A stretch of DNA of 64,000 nucleotides from positions 744,001 to 808,000 of the forward strand of contig JAHBWI010000001.1 in NCBI GenBank assembly GCA_019637075.1. Reading direction: 5' to 3'. This DNA is from Nitrospiraceae bacterium (GTDB taxonomy: Bacteria > Nitrospirota > Nitrospiria > Nitrospirales > Nitrospiraceae). Each line of letters opens with the position of its first letter. Positions within the stretch are counted from its first letter, which is position 1. Shown piece by piece: positions 18,070 through 26,785 of the stretch. A model generated the notes under the pieces. It was not told where the DNA came from, searched no databases, and saw nothing but the letters and a program-made list of their open reading frames with translations. Both the position numbers and the translations under genes were made by a program.

Positions 18070-19078
18070 GCTCCTCGCGGCCTCCTTCTCGGATCAAATC
18101 GCAGAACACTTCTTCGAACTTCGATTCTTCGGCCGTACAAGCCAACACGCGTCCTCGACGCCCCACGATGAATTCGATCACTTCGGGAAACACCGCCCGA
18201 TCGCGAGGAAACGTCACCTCGAGGGTCCTGATGCCGTTCATGCGCACCGCCTCGGCGCAGTCCACGATCCCGTCGATCGCCGCCAAATCCCGCACATCCT
18301 GTTCGGAAAGCCCACCGATTTTGAGGAGATACCGTTGTAGGCTGTGGACCGACTCACGGATTTCACCGATGGTCCCGCAGGCCAGCAGTCGCCCGCGATT
18401 CATCACCGCCACCCGATTACAAATCTCCTCCGCTTCCGTCAGAATATGGGTCGTCATCAGCACGGTCTTCTTAAACGTACCCGCCACCCGTTCCCGGATC
18501 AGCCCGAGCAAGATTTGCGCATTGATCGGATCGACGCCCTTGGTCGGCTCATCCAGGAAGAGGACCTGCGGCTCGTTCAACAGCCCGCGCGCGATGGCCA
18601 GACGCTGCCGCATACCGGTGGAGTAGGAATCGAACCGTTGTTCAACGGCGTCTTTCAACCCCAACGCGTCCACCAGCTCATCGATTCTCCGGTCCACCTC
18701 TTTCCCGAAGATGCCGTGGAGCGCCCCGAAGAAACGCAAGTTCTCTCGCCCGCTCAATCGCCAATAGAAACTCCGCTCGTCGCTGGCCACGAGGCCGATC
18801 AGGGTCCGCACCTTGGCGCCCTCGGCTACCACATCATGCCCACAGATGGCGGCCCGCCCCGACGAAGGCCGAAGCATCGTGCTGAGCATCTTCACCAGCG
18901 TGGTTTTTCCTGCCCCGTTCGGGCCAAGCAAACCGAAAATCTCTCCCGCTTCGATCGAGAGCGAGACGCCCGCCACCGCCGTCTTCTGACGTTGAGAGCC
19001 CCCCGACAGCCACTGTCGTAACCCCAGGCGTGACGTGAAGTGCTTGGTCAGCTCAACGGCTTCGATCGTCATGCTCAT
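18062..19078 (-). CDS. ABC transporter ATP-binding protein
   Basis: 338 aa. The Walker A motif is GLLGPNGAGKTTLVKM, the signature is YSTGMRQRLAIARGL and the Walker B is VLFLDEPTKGVDP. Residues beyond about 240 resemble the short C-terminal domain of drug or lipid exporter ATPases and lack the carbohydrate-binding domain of Wzt. It works with the adjacent permease. The start overlaps the FemAB gene stop by 4 bp (ATGA). Confidence 0.92.
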   Translation of the reverse strand: MSMTIEAVELTKHFTSRLGLRQWLSGGSQRQKTAVAGVSLSIEAGEIFGLLGPNGAGKTTLVKMLSTMLRPSSGRAAICGHDVVAEGAKVRTLIGLVASDERSFYWRLSGRENLRFFGALHGIFGKEVDRRIDELVDALGLKDAVEQRFDSYSTGMRQRLAIARGLLNEPQVLFLDEPTKGVDPINAQILLGLIRERVAGTFKKTVLMTTHILTEAEEICNRVAVMNRGRLLACGTIGEIRESVHSLQRYLLKIGGLSEQDVRDLAAIDGIVDCAEAVRMNGIRTLEVTFPRDRAVFPEVIEFIVGRRGRVLACTAEESKFEEVFCDLIREGGREEHE

Positions 19079-20175
19079 GACGCGCCCCTTTGTCTCGTTG
19101 CCACGGCACCGGTCAGCAAGTGCCGAACGCCCCGACTACGCTCCACAATTTGCACCCGCCAGCTCGGTCTGTGCAGGTGGAGGGCATACTGTGTCCTGGC
19201 ACCGGTCGCCCAATGTGCCTTGTAGGCTTCCTCCCCGCGCAAAAAGTTGTATTCGCTGATCCCTTGGAAGATCGCGTGCTCCAGAACCCGTGCCTGCATG
19301 ATCAGCGTCGTGCCCTCGCGCGACCACTCGACGTCGTAGCAGGAGTTGTACGCATACAGCGTGGTCCCGCCTCGCAGACACAGTTCCGCCGCCACGGTGA
19401 GTCCGTTGAGCTTCAGCACGAACAGGATCAGCCAGCCGTTCTTCGCAAACAGCCGCGCCATCTCGCTGCGAAACGCCCGATACTCCTTCGACGTCAGCAG
19501 CGGATAGTCGGCAAAGCGTTTGGCGTAGAGATCCAGGAATGTCGGGAACTCGCGCTCGATATCGTCGGGATCGGTCAGAGGCAGGAATTCCAGACTGTGC
19601 TTCTTCGAGAGGCGGTTGCCGTAGTATTTCACGTTCCGTTGGGTGCTCGTCCCCCGAGTCGCCAAGAACTCCGACCAACCCTTCGGCAAGGCTACGAACG
19701 GCAACTTGCCGGTGGGGCCTTCACTCAAACCACGCAGGGTGCGCAGGGATGCCCGATAGGTGCGCAGAGGCGACTCGTCCGGCAATTCCGGCAGATCGAG
19801 ATAGTCGATTCCCTGTTCAGCGATCGCGGCGGTGATCAAGTCGACGACTTCCGCCTCGTAGCCTGGTCGCGCCAGAATGTCCTGCATATCGGTCAGCGGC
19901 GCGCCCAGCAGCGTCGCGCGCGACACGAAGGCCAGGCCTACGGCCCCCATGACTCGGATTTGCAGTGGGCAGGCTCCGACGAGCCGCCCGCCCTCCGCGC
20001 GCACCAGCAGCACGCACAAACGCGTGGAACCGCCATAGTGCGTCCAATAGGTGCTCAACCACTCGTGAGTACTGAACGGCGACTTCCCCGCGTCGCGAAC
20101 GAGGGCGTTCCATTCGTCCCGCAGCCCAGCGAAGGCCGAAGCCTCGTGCAAGACGGTTACGCCGAAGGTTGCCAT
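19075..20175 (-). CDS. FemAB-like / GNAT acyltransferase (third copy)
   Basis: 366 aa. The N-terminal pattern GLRDEWNALVRDAG then FSTHEWLSTYWTHYG matches the two related proteins at 21305 and 24949. The C-terminal half (NGLTVAAELCLRGGTTLYAYNSCYD, QARVLEHAIFQGISEYNFLRG) fits the FemAB/Acetyltransf_6 fold. Such proteins transfer amino-acyl or acyl groups to amines and are frequent in exopolysaccharide loci. The ATG at 20175 overlaps the aminotransferase gene by 19 bp. It could acylate the amine made by the neighbouring enzyme. Confidence 0.8.
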   Translation of the reverse strand: MATFGVTVLHEASAFAGLRDEWNALVRDAGKSPFSTHEWLSTYWTHYGGSTRLCVLLVRAEGGRLVGACPLQIRVMGAVGLAFVSRATLLGAPLTDMQDILARPGYEAEVVDLITAAIAEQGIDYLDLPELPDESPLRTYRASLRTLRGLSEGPTGKLPFVALPKGWSEFLATRGTSTQRNVKYYGNRLSKKHSLEFLPLTDPDDIEREFPTFLDLYAKRFADYPLLTSKEYRAFRSEMARLFAKNGWLILFVLKLNGLTVAAELCLRGGTTLYAYNSCYDVEWSREGTTLIMQARVLEHAIFQGISEYNFLRGEEAYKAHWATGARTQYALHLHRPSWRVQIVERSRGVRHLLTGAVATRQRGAS

Positions 20176-21308
20176 TGCTCGATTTCCTTCGCCATCCACT
20201 GCATATGCTCCACGGTCAAGTCTTGATGGATGGGCAACGCGACCGCCCGCTGTTTCAACCACCCCGCCGAAGGGAATCGCTCGGCGGGCCACTGTGCGTG
20301 CGTCTCGCGCCACAAGGGAGCGGCTTCAATCCCGCGACGGCGCAAATAGTCGATCAAACCGTCGGCATCGTCCACGACGACTGGACAGAGCCACGGGCAG
20401 GCTCCGTCCGGCAAGGCGGTGAACAGTGGCCGGACCAGCCCGGTGGAACCGATTCGCCCGATCAACTCCGCGAAGTTGGCCCGGCGACGCCGAACGACCG
20501 CGGCGTGATCCGTTCGTTCGACGATCCAGCGTGAAAGTGTCGACATGCCCCAGTCGGCGCCCGCAACTCCAAAATCGAGCGAAGGATCATTGGCCCTCGG
20601 ATGCCTTCGCCGACCGGTCAGCCTGTTCCAGAAGGCGAATGGAATGCCTGCCGTTCCCGCCGCCCGCGCCATCACTCGACGCCGCATCGGGATGCCGACG
20701 CGATGCGCGCTCCGTTGGGCCTCGAACCGCAACATGCTGAATGTTTCTTCAGCCGGGGGTGGAACGGCGCTGTCGGACACGGAGGCCGATCGCAGGGCTC
20801 CGCCCTCCGGAACCGGAAGAAACTTCCTCAGGCTATAGACCGCCATCGCTCCCGACTGGCCGCAGGCTTGATTGCGGAGATCCCGGCTGTACAGCGCGTG
20901 CGCGCAGTCTTCAATCAAGGCCAGCCCATGTTCCCGGCACAACGCGTGCGCGGGCTCCAGTTCGACGGGAAATCCAAAATAATGGATCACGAACAGCGCG
21001 CGCGTCCGGGCATCCACCAGCCGATGCAGGGCCGTCCAATCGATCGACAGGCTGGGATCGACATCGTAAAACGCGATGTTCAATTCGGCTTTCACACAGA
21101 CATCCAGTTCGGCTCCGCAGTGGTAGGCAGGAAACAGCACCCGGTCGCCTGGTTTCAGCCCCAACTGCCGAAGGCCTTGCCACAGGGCATTGCTGGCGCT
21201 GAACTGCAGGCTGATCGCGCGGTCCAATAACACTGGGGGCATCCCCATGGCCACGGACGACCACGTTTCGCCGAACAGCACTGGAGCGGCCTGCACCTTC
21301 AACGTCAC
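20157..21308 (-). CDS. DegT/DnrJ/EryC1/StrS-family aminotransferase (copy 2)
   Basis: 383 aa. RVLFPAYHCGAELDV and LALIEDCAHALYS (the aspartate that binds the PLP ring nitrogen) are family motifs. AVYSLRKFLPVPEGGAL carries the presumed PLP lysine. These enzymes aminate keto groups of sugar nucleotides or similar substrates. The GTG at 21308 is chosen because it forms a 4-bp GTGA overlap with the upstream FemAB stop. It is homologous to the enzyme at 23733, differing around the lysine. Substrate unknown. Confidence 0.87.
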   Translation of the reverse strand: MTLKVQAAPVLFGETWSSVAMGMPPVLLDRAISLQFSASNALWQGLRQLGLKPGDRVLFPAYHCGAELDVCVKAELNIAFYDVDPSLSIDWTALHRLVDARTRALFVIHYFGFPVELEPAHALCREHGLALIEDCAHALYSRDLRNQACGQSGAMAVYSLRKFLPVPEGGALRSASVSDSAVPPPAEETFSMLRFEAQRSAHRVGIPMRRRVMARAAGTAGIPFAFWNRLTGRRRHPRANDPSLDFGVAGADWGMSTLSRWIVERTDHAAVVRRRRANFAELIGRIGSTGLVRPLFTALPDGACPWLCPVVVDDADGLIDYLRRRGIEAAPLWRETHAQWPAERFPSAGWLKQRAVALPIHQDLTVEHMQWMAKEIEQWQPSA

Positions 21309-22420
21309 GATTCCGCTCCCGTCCCGCGCCGGCCCCTCCACAGACGCACCAGCCGTTTCAGGCCCAATAAGGTTCGCGAATAGGCCGAAGAATTGAACAC
21401 TTCCACATGGTGGTGCCGACGTGTATGGGTCTGCCAGCGACTGGTGAAGTGGGTTTGCTGATCGAGATCGATCTCCTTGGCGAGACCTTCGCGGAATGAC
21501 TGCTCGATCGCGTGACGAATCACCCCGCTTCCTGGAGACGCCTTGTCTACTCCGGCCACATAGGTGGTCTTTTCCGCATAGAGCGTTCCCTCGTAAAGCA
21601 GACCGAAAATCGTCGCCATCGGCCGATCGTCGATCTTAAGCACCCACGCACGCCAAGCCTGACGCTCCGCATGTCGTCGAATGATCTCCCGGTAGAAGGC
21701 CTTGAATTCATCCCGCTCCGACAGCGACTCTCCATGCCGCACTTTCCAACTCTGCGCCTCGATGCCAAGGAAGTGATCCAGATAGGCCTCCACCTGTTCC
21801 GGTGCGTCATAACGGTCGAAGGCCAACCTGCCCAGACTCTCCAGGATTTGCAGTTCCTTTTTGGCGCGTTTGCGATGGTGCCCCGTTTTGGCGGCGAAGT
21901 ACGCATCCCATCCGCCTCCGAGGTCAACAATGGCATTCTCCCAGGTCGCGATCGGCAAGACCGACCAGCCTCTCCTATGGTTGGCGAACGACAGTCGCAT
22001 GAGTGTCTCCGAAACGCCCGATGAATCCGACATGCCGTAGAGCGAGAGGATATCCCACTCCGCTCTGGCATCGGCCAGGTGGTCTAGGATGGCGGAGACG
22101 CACTCATCCGCTTGCTCCGGGGCTATGACGAAGTTTCCCCGGACATTGCAACGGTTCAGCAAGAATCCCAATTGCCGCACCGGCAAGCCCTTCACTGTCT
22201 TGGTAGTCCGCATGAGCGGGGCGACGCCGACGAGTCGGTGCCCGTCCCGAACCAGCAGCACACATAACTCGCCGTCCTTGACGAAGTGCTCGCACCAGAG
22301 GCTGACCCATTCATGGGTTACGTAGAGATCGGGGTTGAGTGAGTGCGCGACGAGACGATCCCACTCCTCCTTGAGAGGAATGAGATCGCGCACCGCCGTC
22401 ACTCGTTCAATCTGCAGCAT
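21305..22420 (-). CDS. FemAB-like / GNAT acyltransferase (second copy)
   Basis: 371 aa. Starts MLQIERVTAVRDLIPLKEEW and has YVTHEWVSLWCEHF, LLVRDGHRLVGVAPL and, in the second half, the Acetyltransf_6 core (DRPMATIFGLLYEGTLYAEKTTY, ASPGSGVIRHAIEQ). It is clearly related to the protein at 24949 of nearly equal length. It lies between a GNAT and an aminotransferase in the same order as the other copy. The likely role is attaching an acyl or amino-acyl group to an aminated precursor. Confidence 0.82.
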   Translation of the reverse strand: MLQIERVTAVRDLIPLKEEWDRLVAHSLNPDLYVTHEWVSLWCEHFVKDGELCVLLVRDGHRLVGVAPLMRTTKTVKGLPVRQLGFLLNRCNVRGNFVIAPEQADECVSAILDHLADARAEWDILSLYGMSDSSGVSETLMRLSFANHRRGWSVLPIATWENAIVDLGGGWDAYFAAKTGHHRKRAKKELQILESLGRLAFDRYDAPEQVEAYLDHFLGIEAQSWKVRHGESLSERDEFKAFYREIIRRHAERQAWRAWVLKIDDRPMATIFGLLYEGTLYAEKTTYVAGVDKASPGSGVIRHAIEQSFREGLAKEIDLDQQTHFTSRWQTHTRRHHHVEVFNSSAYSRTLLGLKRLVRLWRGRRGTGAES

Positions 22421-22441
22421 GTCAGACCTTGAGCCGCTCGA

Positions 22442-23179
22442 TTAGGAACCCGGCACGTGCGGGGACACCGATGCGCCGACTTCAACGACCGCCGCCGGTT
22501 TCAGGCGCTCGTCCCGCTTGGGGCGCTTCCGACTCTCGAAGGAGGGATCCGGTTCGATATACAGCAGTCTCGGACGGCGCCGAATCATCGCGGTTCGCCG
22601 CGATGTGATTCGCTGAATCTCACGAAATCCAAAATGGGCAGACATGTTCAGCGAGGAGACATTCGTGGTTTGCGTAATCGTGATGCATTTTCTGTAGCCT
22701 TGCTCCTTGAAGGAGAGAAACGCGTACTCGAGCAACGCTCCCGTCACCATAGACTTGCGATACTCCGGGTCGACTACCAATCCGTTCCCGTAGACGGTCG
22801 TGGGCCCCAGATCAAATTCGAGGCCGATCTGCCGGAGGTGATACCGCTCCACCCCCATTCCCAGGTGCCCGACAAGGCGGCCCCCGTCGAAGGCTCCGAA
22901 ACCGATCTCGTGGGCTCCCCGGAACAGAAAGTAGTAGAGCTTTTGTTCGAGGCTCATCCGCGGCGCCAATATCGGATAGTCGGCCTCCGTCAGTCGACGA
23001 ATCGTGTAGCGGGAACGAGCCGTGTAGCGCGGTAGGATGGTGGTCAAATCCAACTCCAAACACAGAAACTCTTCATTCAACCGCACAAACCGTCGCATCC
23101 GCCAGGCGACTCGATCGACAAGCCCCTGCCAGCCTTCGTTAGCCAGCACCTCGCCCAATTTCTTCACCCGTCTCAACAT
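22442..23179 (-). CDS. GNAT-like N-acyltransferase (module copy 2)
   Basis: 245 aa. The segment LDLTTILPRYTARSRYTIRR at about residues 43-62 is shared with the GNAT at 26103. The GNAT core follows, with a GNGLVVDPEYRKSMVTGALL acetyl-CoA-binding region and NVSSLNMSAHFGFREIQR. The ATG at 23179 is the start that overlaps the upstream VOC gene by only 7 bp; the longer open frame is a shadow. The C-terminal 35 residues are charged and low in complexity. Likely acylates an amine in the pathway. Confidence 0.78.
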   Translation of the reverse strand: MLRRVKKLGEVLANEGWQGLVDRVAWRMRRFVRLNEEFLCLELDLTTILPRYTARSRYTIRRLTEADYPILAPRMSLEQKLYYFLFRGAHEIGFGAFDGGRLVGHLGMGVERYHLRQIGLEFDLGPTTVYGNGLVVDPEYRKSMVTGALLEYAFLSFKEQGYRKCITITQTTNVSSLNMSAHFGFREIQRITSRRTAMIRRRPRLLYIEPDPSFESRKRPKRDERLKPAAVVEVGASVSPHVPGS

Positions 23180-23736
23180 CGGCAATGATCTCTTTTCCCG
23201 TCGGCGGAAACCCGATCGTAGGTCACCGGAGTCTCGGCCAATTCGAGGAGGACTCGTTCTCGGGTGTAACAGAATGCGATCCGTGCCCCGTGAAAGCCGC
23301 AGGCTTCGACAGGGGGGCACACCACGCGCGCGCCCTCCGATTTAAGCCGCACCATCTCAGCATCCAGGTCATCGGTCTTGAAGCACAGGTGGTGGACGCC
23401 CCCGCCGGTTTTTTGGAGAAAGCGTGTGATCGGCGAGGCGGCACCCACCGGTTCAATGAGTTCGATGCGACGACCCAAGGACGGCTGAAACAAAAACAGG
23501 GCCGACACTTTCTGCAGGGGATCGGTCAGCACGGGTGAGTCCACTTCCGCCCCGATCGAACGGGCGATCGCTTCATAGACCGCGTGGATCGACGGCACCG
23601 CGATGCCGACGTGATGAAGGGCACCGCCCGACACACCCGACACACCCCGCGCTCCGACATCGAGCACTCTGTCCAGTTCCCGTGCCCATTCGCTGTTCAT
23701 CTCGTCGGGCGCGTCGATCCCATTGATGCCGCTCAT
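23173..23736 (-). CDS. VOC-family protein, methylmalonyl-CoA-epimerase-like
   Basis: 187 aa. The motifs ALHHVGIAVPS, RIELIEP, GGVHHLCFKTDD and RVLLELAE supply the two histidines and two glutamates that bind the metal in methylmalonyl-CoA epimerase and related VOC proteins. The second ATG (23736) makes a 4-bp ATGA overlap with the aminotransferase stop and is preferred over 23742. An epimerase of a CoA ester or keto compound between two aminotransferase modules suggests that a chiral precursor is prepared here; that is an inference. Confidence 0.82.
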   Translation of the reverse strand: MSGINGIDAPDEMNSEWARELDRVLDVGARGVSGVSGGALHHVGIAVPSIHAVYEAIARSIGAEVDSPVLTDPLQKVSALFLFQPSLGRRIELIEPVGAASPITRFLQKTGGGVHHLCFKTDDLDAEMVRLKSEGARVVCPPVEACGFHGARIAFCYTRERVLLELAETPVTYDRVSADGKRDHCRC

Positions 23737-24956
23737 ACGCATTGTTCCGCCGTAACGGTTTGTGGCGAGCCGAGGGTGTGAGACTCACGACCCCGATCCC
23801 AGGCCGTCAATGCTTCCCTCGTCACCGACCAAGCCGGCGAATCGAGGTGTTGATGCACGGGAAGCGCCACGACATGCGCACGGAGAGAGGCTTCCTCAGA
23901 AAACTTCTCCGCGGGAAACAGAGGATGAAGCTCCCGCCACATCATGAAAGTCTCCAGCCCCCTTGCGCGGAGGAAGCGCCGAAAGGCTACCGGATCCTCC
24001 ACGGTCACGGGGTAGTACAGGGGGCACGCACCCGCTGGAAGGTCACTCAAGAGCGGAGCCACGCAAGAAAGCGTGCGAACGAATGAATCCATCGTGAGAT
24101 AGTTGCGCCGGCGCGCCATTCGAATCGCCTCATGATCCGCGGTCAAGAATAAATGCCTGGAGACCGCCGTCATGCCCCATTCGCCGCGCTCAACCGCGAA
24201 TAGGGGCACCCACAAGGGTTGCTTCCGCCAGGAATCATGCGAGGTCTTCGCACTCACGCCGCGTGCCGCCCGCGCCAAGGGCTCCAGACATTTGCGCACC
24301 CCCTCGAACCACCCGGTCCCTCGAAACTCCATTTCCAGCAATTGCTTGGTTGCCCGCAGGACCTCATACCCGCTTGGAGGCTGCCCAGGCTCGGGCATTT
24401 GCAGATCCGGATTGTTCACCACCAGAGCGCCGCCGAACGGCATAGCTACGCTCTTCCAGAGGCTGAATACGGCCACATCGCCATCGCCTCCGACAGGCCT
24501 ACCCTCACGTCGGCTATAGAGGGCCATGGCGCAATCCTCGATGAGCGCGAGGCGGTGACGGCGGCAGAGGGCCAGAATCTCGGTGAGGTCCTGCGGGATT
24601 CCGTAGTAGTGAATAACGTACAAGGCTCGCGTTTCCGGCCCCACCTGCTGTTCGATGGTCCGTGCGTCGAGCGTCAGGCCCCGTCCCACACCATAGAATG
24701 AAATGCCCATGCCGGCAGCCGACAACACGTCGAGTTCGATCCCGCAATGATAGGCCGGAAAAAGCACCTGGCTGCCGGCTTCCAATCTGAGAGCTTTGAG
24801 CGCATGCCACAGGGCGTTGCTTCCCCGAAAATAGAAGCGGGTCCGCTCCGGCGTAAACGGTTCGGGCCACAGGCGCGGCCGAAGGGCGGACTGAACCGCC
24901 TGCTTCGTCAAGCGCGGGAGCGGATGGGCATGAATGGGCGGATTCGAGTCAGTCAT
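23733..24956 (-). CDS. DegT/DnrJ/EryC1/StrS-family aminotransferase (copy 1)
   Basis: 407 aa. Shares QVLFPAYHCGIELDV and LALIEDCAMALYS with the copy at 20157. The presumed PLP lysine is in VFSLWKSVAMPFGGAL. The ATG at 24956 is chosen because it overlaps the upstream FemAB stop by 8 bp. The sequence is clearly homologous to copy 2 but well diverged, so the two probably act on different substrates or steps. An aminated sugar or small acid is the expected product. Confidence 0.87.
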   Translation of the reverse strand: MTDSNPPIHAHPLPRLTKQAVQSALRPRLWPEPFTPERTRFYFRGSNALWHALKALRLEAGSQVLFPAYHCGIELDVLSAAGMGISFYGVGRGLTLDARTIEQQVGPETRALYVIHYYGIPQDLTEILALCRRHRLALIEDCAMALYSRREGRPVGGDGDVAVFSLWKSVAMPFGGALVVNNPDLQMPEPGQPPSGYEVLRATKQLLEMEFRGTGWFEGVRKCLEPLARAARGVSAKTSHDSWRKQPLWVPLFAVERGEWGMTAVSRHLFLTADHEAIRMARRRNYLTMDSFVRTLSCVAPLLSDLPAGACPLYYPVTVEDPVAFRRFLRARGLETFMMWRELHPLFPAEKFSEEASLRAHVVALPVHQHLDSPAWSVTREALTAWDRGRESHTLGSPQTVTAEQCV

Positions 24957-26067
24957 ATACCCCGGCTTCTTGCGTGGGCGTCGCTCTCGGCCGGAGCAAG
25001 TCACGCACGACGCGGGCGCCGCGCAGCAACCTCGAGCGGGCTCCCTCGTGAAAACATTCGATCTTGAGATACCGTTCCGCGTGCGATGTCCACCGTTGAA
25101 CGTAGGGCCACGTCATCAAACAGTCGATTCTGTCCGCACCGCTGCGCCAGGTGTCGCGCAGATACTCCTGCATCATCACCATTCCCGGCGAATGTTTCGC
25201 GAACTGGACGTTGTGTTTCGTGACAAGGGCGAACGAGGTGCGCCCCAGGTCCACGGAAAACCAGCCGGCTACGGGCTTGCCGTCCACCGTCATGAGTCTC
25301 ACTTCGGCCGCGCCGCTCCTGGAGAATTCCTTCCCGAGAAACAAACCCGCTTCGGCCGAGACCCGGTCGCTCTCCGGCGACTGCTCCTGTTTGTGCCGGT
25401 GATTGTCCTCCTGAAGGCTGTAGACGATCCGAAGCTGCCGATCGACTTCGGCGGGTTCCCTCGTACAGTGAAACTCCAGGGCACCGGCCCGCCGCAAACG
25501 GTTCTCGTTATTGCGCAGATGCTTGCGGAAGTGCACCCCGCAAGAATGCAGAAAATCTTCCCACTCCCTTTGGATCGGCATCACCGAAGCTTGATTGAAC
25601 GATTCCCACGCGCCTAGGGACAGTCCGTTCGGAAGACCGAGCCGGGGCAACGCCGCCACCGTACGCGATTGTTCGGCCACCCCCTCGAACCGGGCAAGAT
25701 CCCAATCCTGCCGATGCTCGGACAGGTACGCCAACATGGCCGCAAGCACCTGATCCGACTCGTCCGCCACCACGAAATCGCCTCGATACCAGGGCAGGCT
25801 TTCGTGCAAAAAGCACAATTGCCTCAGTGTGATGCCGCAACGCATTACTCGGCGAATCTGGAGGGGTGCGAACCCGACGAGGCGACCGTCCTGCCGGACG
25901 ATCAGGACGTACAGCTCGTGCTCCGAGCAAAACCACCGCCGGCACATCGTGAACCACTCATGCGTCAGCAACAGATCATGCTGCTTCGAGTCCCGCAGCA
26001 ATGCGTTCCACTCATTGCCGACCGCAGAGAACTCTCCGTCAGTCGCGAGGCGCGTGACCGTCAGCAT
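24949..26067 (-). CDS. FemAB-like / GNAT acyltransferase (first copy)
   Basis: 372 aa starting MLTVTRLATDGEFSAVGNEW, with LLTHEWFTMCRRWF and LIVRQDGRLVGFAPL aligned to the copy at 21305. The second half (KPVAGWFSVDLGRTSFALVTKH, AKHSPGMVMMQEYL) is a typical Acetyltransf_6/BioF2-like domain. The ATG at 26067 fits the family start; the upstream extension is low-complexity. It sits 35 bp after the GNAT gene and overlaps the aminotransferase by 8 bp. Confidence 0.82.
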   Translation of the reverse strand: MLTVTRLATDGEFSAVGNEWNALLRDSKQHDLLLTHEWFTMCRRWFCSEHELYVLIVRQDGRLVGFAPLQIRRVMRCGITLRQLCFLHESLPWYRGDFVVADESDQVLAAMLAYLSEHRQDWDLARFEGVAEQSRTVAALPRLGLPNGLSLGAWESFNQASVMPIQREWEDFLHSCGVHFRKHLRNNENRLRRAGALEFHCTREPAEVDRQLRIVYSLQEDNHRHKQEQSPESDRVSAEAGLFLGKEFSRSGAAEVRLMTVDGKPVAGWFSVDLGRTSFALVTKHNVQFAKHSPGMVMMQEYLRDTWRSGADRIDCLMTWPYVQRWTSHAERYLKIECFHEGARSRLLRGARVVRDLLRPRATPTQEAGVYD

Positions 26068-26102
26068 ATCTGGCCTGCTTCCTAACTCTTCGAACCGGAA
26101 CC

Positions 26103-26759
26103 CTACACCTGTGCGTGTGTCCGCCTCGGCGCGCGTTGCCCCCGTTCCCGCTGAATCGGCCCCTGGTGCTCCGCGTCCAAGACGGTTACCCAACGCATCC
26201 CCAAGACCTTCTGCACGCGAACGCGACGTACCTGCCGAAACTCGAAGTGCCGCGCCAGAGCCAACGAACTATGGTTGAGGGTCTCGATCCCCCCCAGAAC
26301 ACGTTTGAACCCTTCGTCTTTCAGACGCAACATGACGGTTTCTTTCAAGAACCCCGCCGCTTTTCCGCCCCTGTAGCGGGGCTCGACCTCGATGGCAAGA
26401 TTGACGATGTGTCGGTCGTCCGGCGGAATCGGGTAACAAAATTCACGATTCACCGGTGAGTATTGTCTCCCGACCAGCATCCACCCCGCCCAGGCCATCC
26501 CGTCATACAGCGCAAACACCCGGCAGCCCTCCCCGATCGCATCCAGGAGCACCTGCCGATCCGCTTCGGGCAATGGGCAGGCCTGCGAACCGAGGTCCGT
26601 CGCGCCGACTTCCCGAACCGTAAATGAGGGATGTTTCGTATAGCGCGGCAAGAGCGTATCCAGGGACCGCTCGACATGGATCAACTCCTTGGAGTCATAC
26701 ATCAGCTCGAACAGTCGGCTCATCCGCCGCCGTACTGCTCCCCATAACTCTTGCCCCAC
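26103..26759 (-). CDS. GNAT-like N-acyltransferase (module copy 1)
   Basis: 218 aa. The GTG at 26759 follows a GGGAGGAG ribosome-binding site; an ATG at 26723 is an alternative. The segment LDTLLPRYTKHPSFTVRE matches the GNAT at 22442. The core has VNLAIEVEPRYRGGKAAGFL (acetyl-CoA-binding loop) and ETLNHSSLALARHFEFRQV. It opens the first GNAT-FemAB-aminotransferase module. Acyl donor and acceptor are unknown. Confidence 0.78.
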   Translation of the reverse strand: MGQELWGAVRRRMSRLFELMYDSKELIHVERSLDTLLPRYTKHPSFTVREVGATDLGSQACPLPEADRQVLLDAIGEGCRVFALYDGMAWAGWMLVGRQYSPVNREFCYPIPPDDRHIVNLAIEVEPRYRGGKAAGFLKETVMLRLKDEGFKRVLGGIETLNHSSLALARHFEFRQVRRVRVQKVLGMRWVTVLDAEHQGPIQRERGQRAPRRTHAQV

Positions 26760-26785
26760 GCCGCCGCTCCTCCCGGTCCCAGTCG

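Noticed and set aside
19090-20226. A 378-aa plus-strand open frame opposite the FemAB gene
   Set aside because: Shadow of a gene whose family motifs are on the minus strand.
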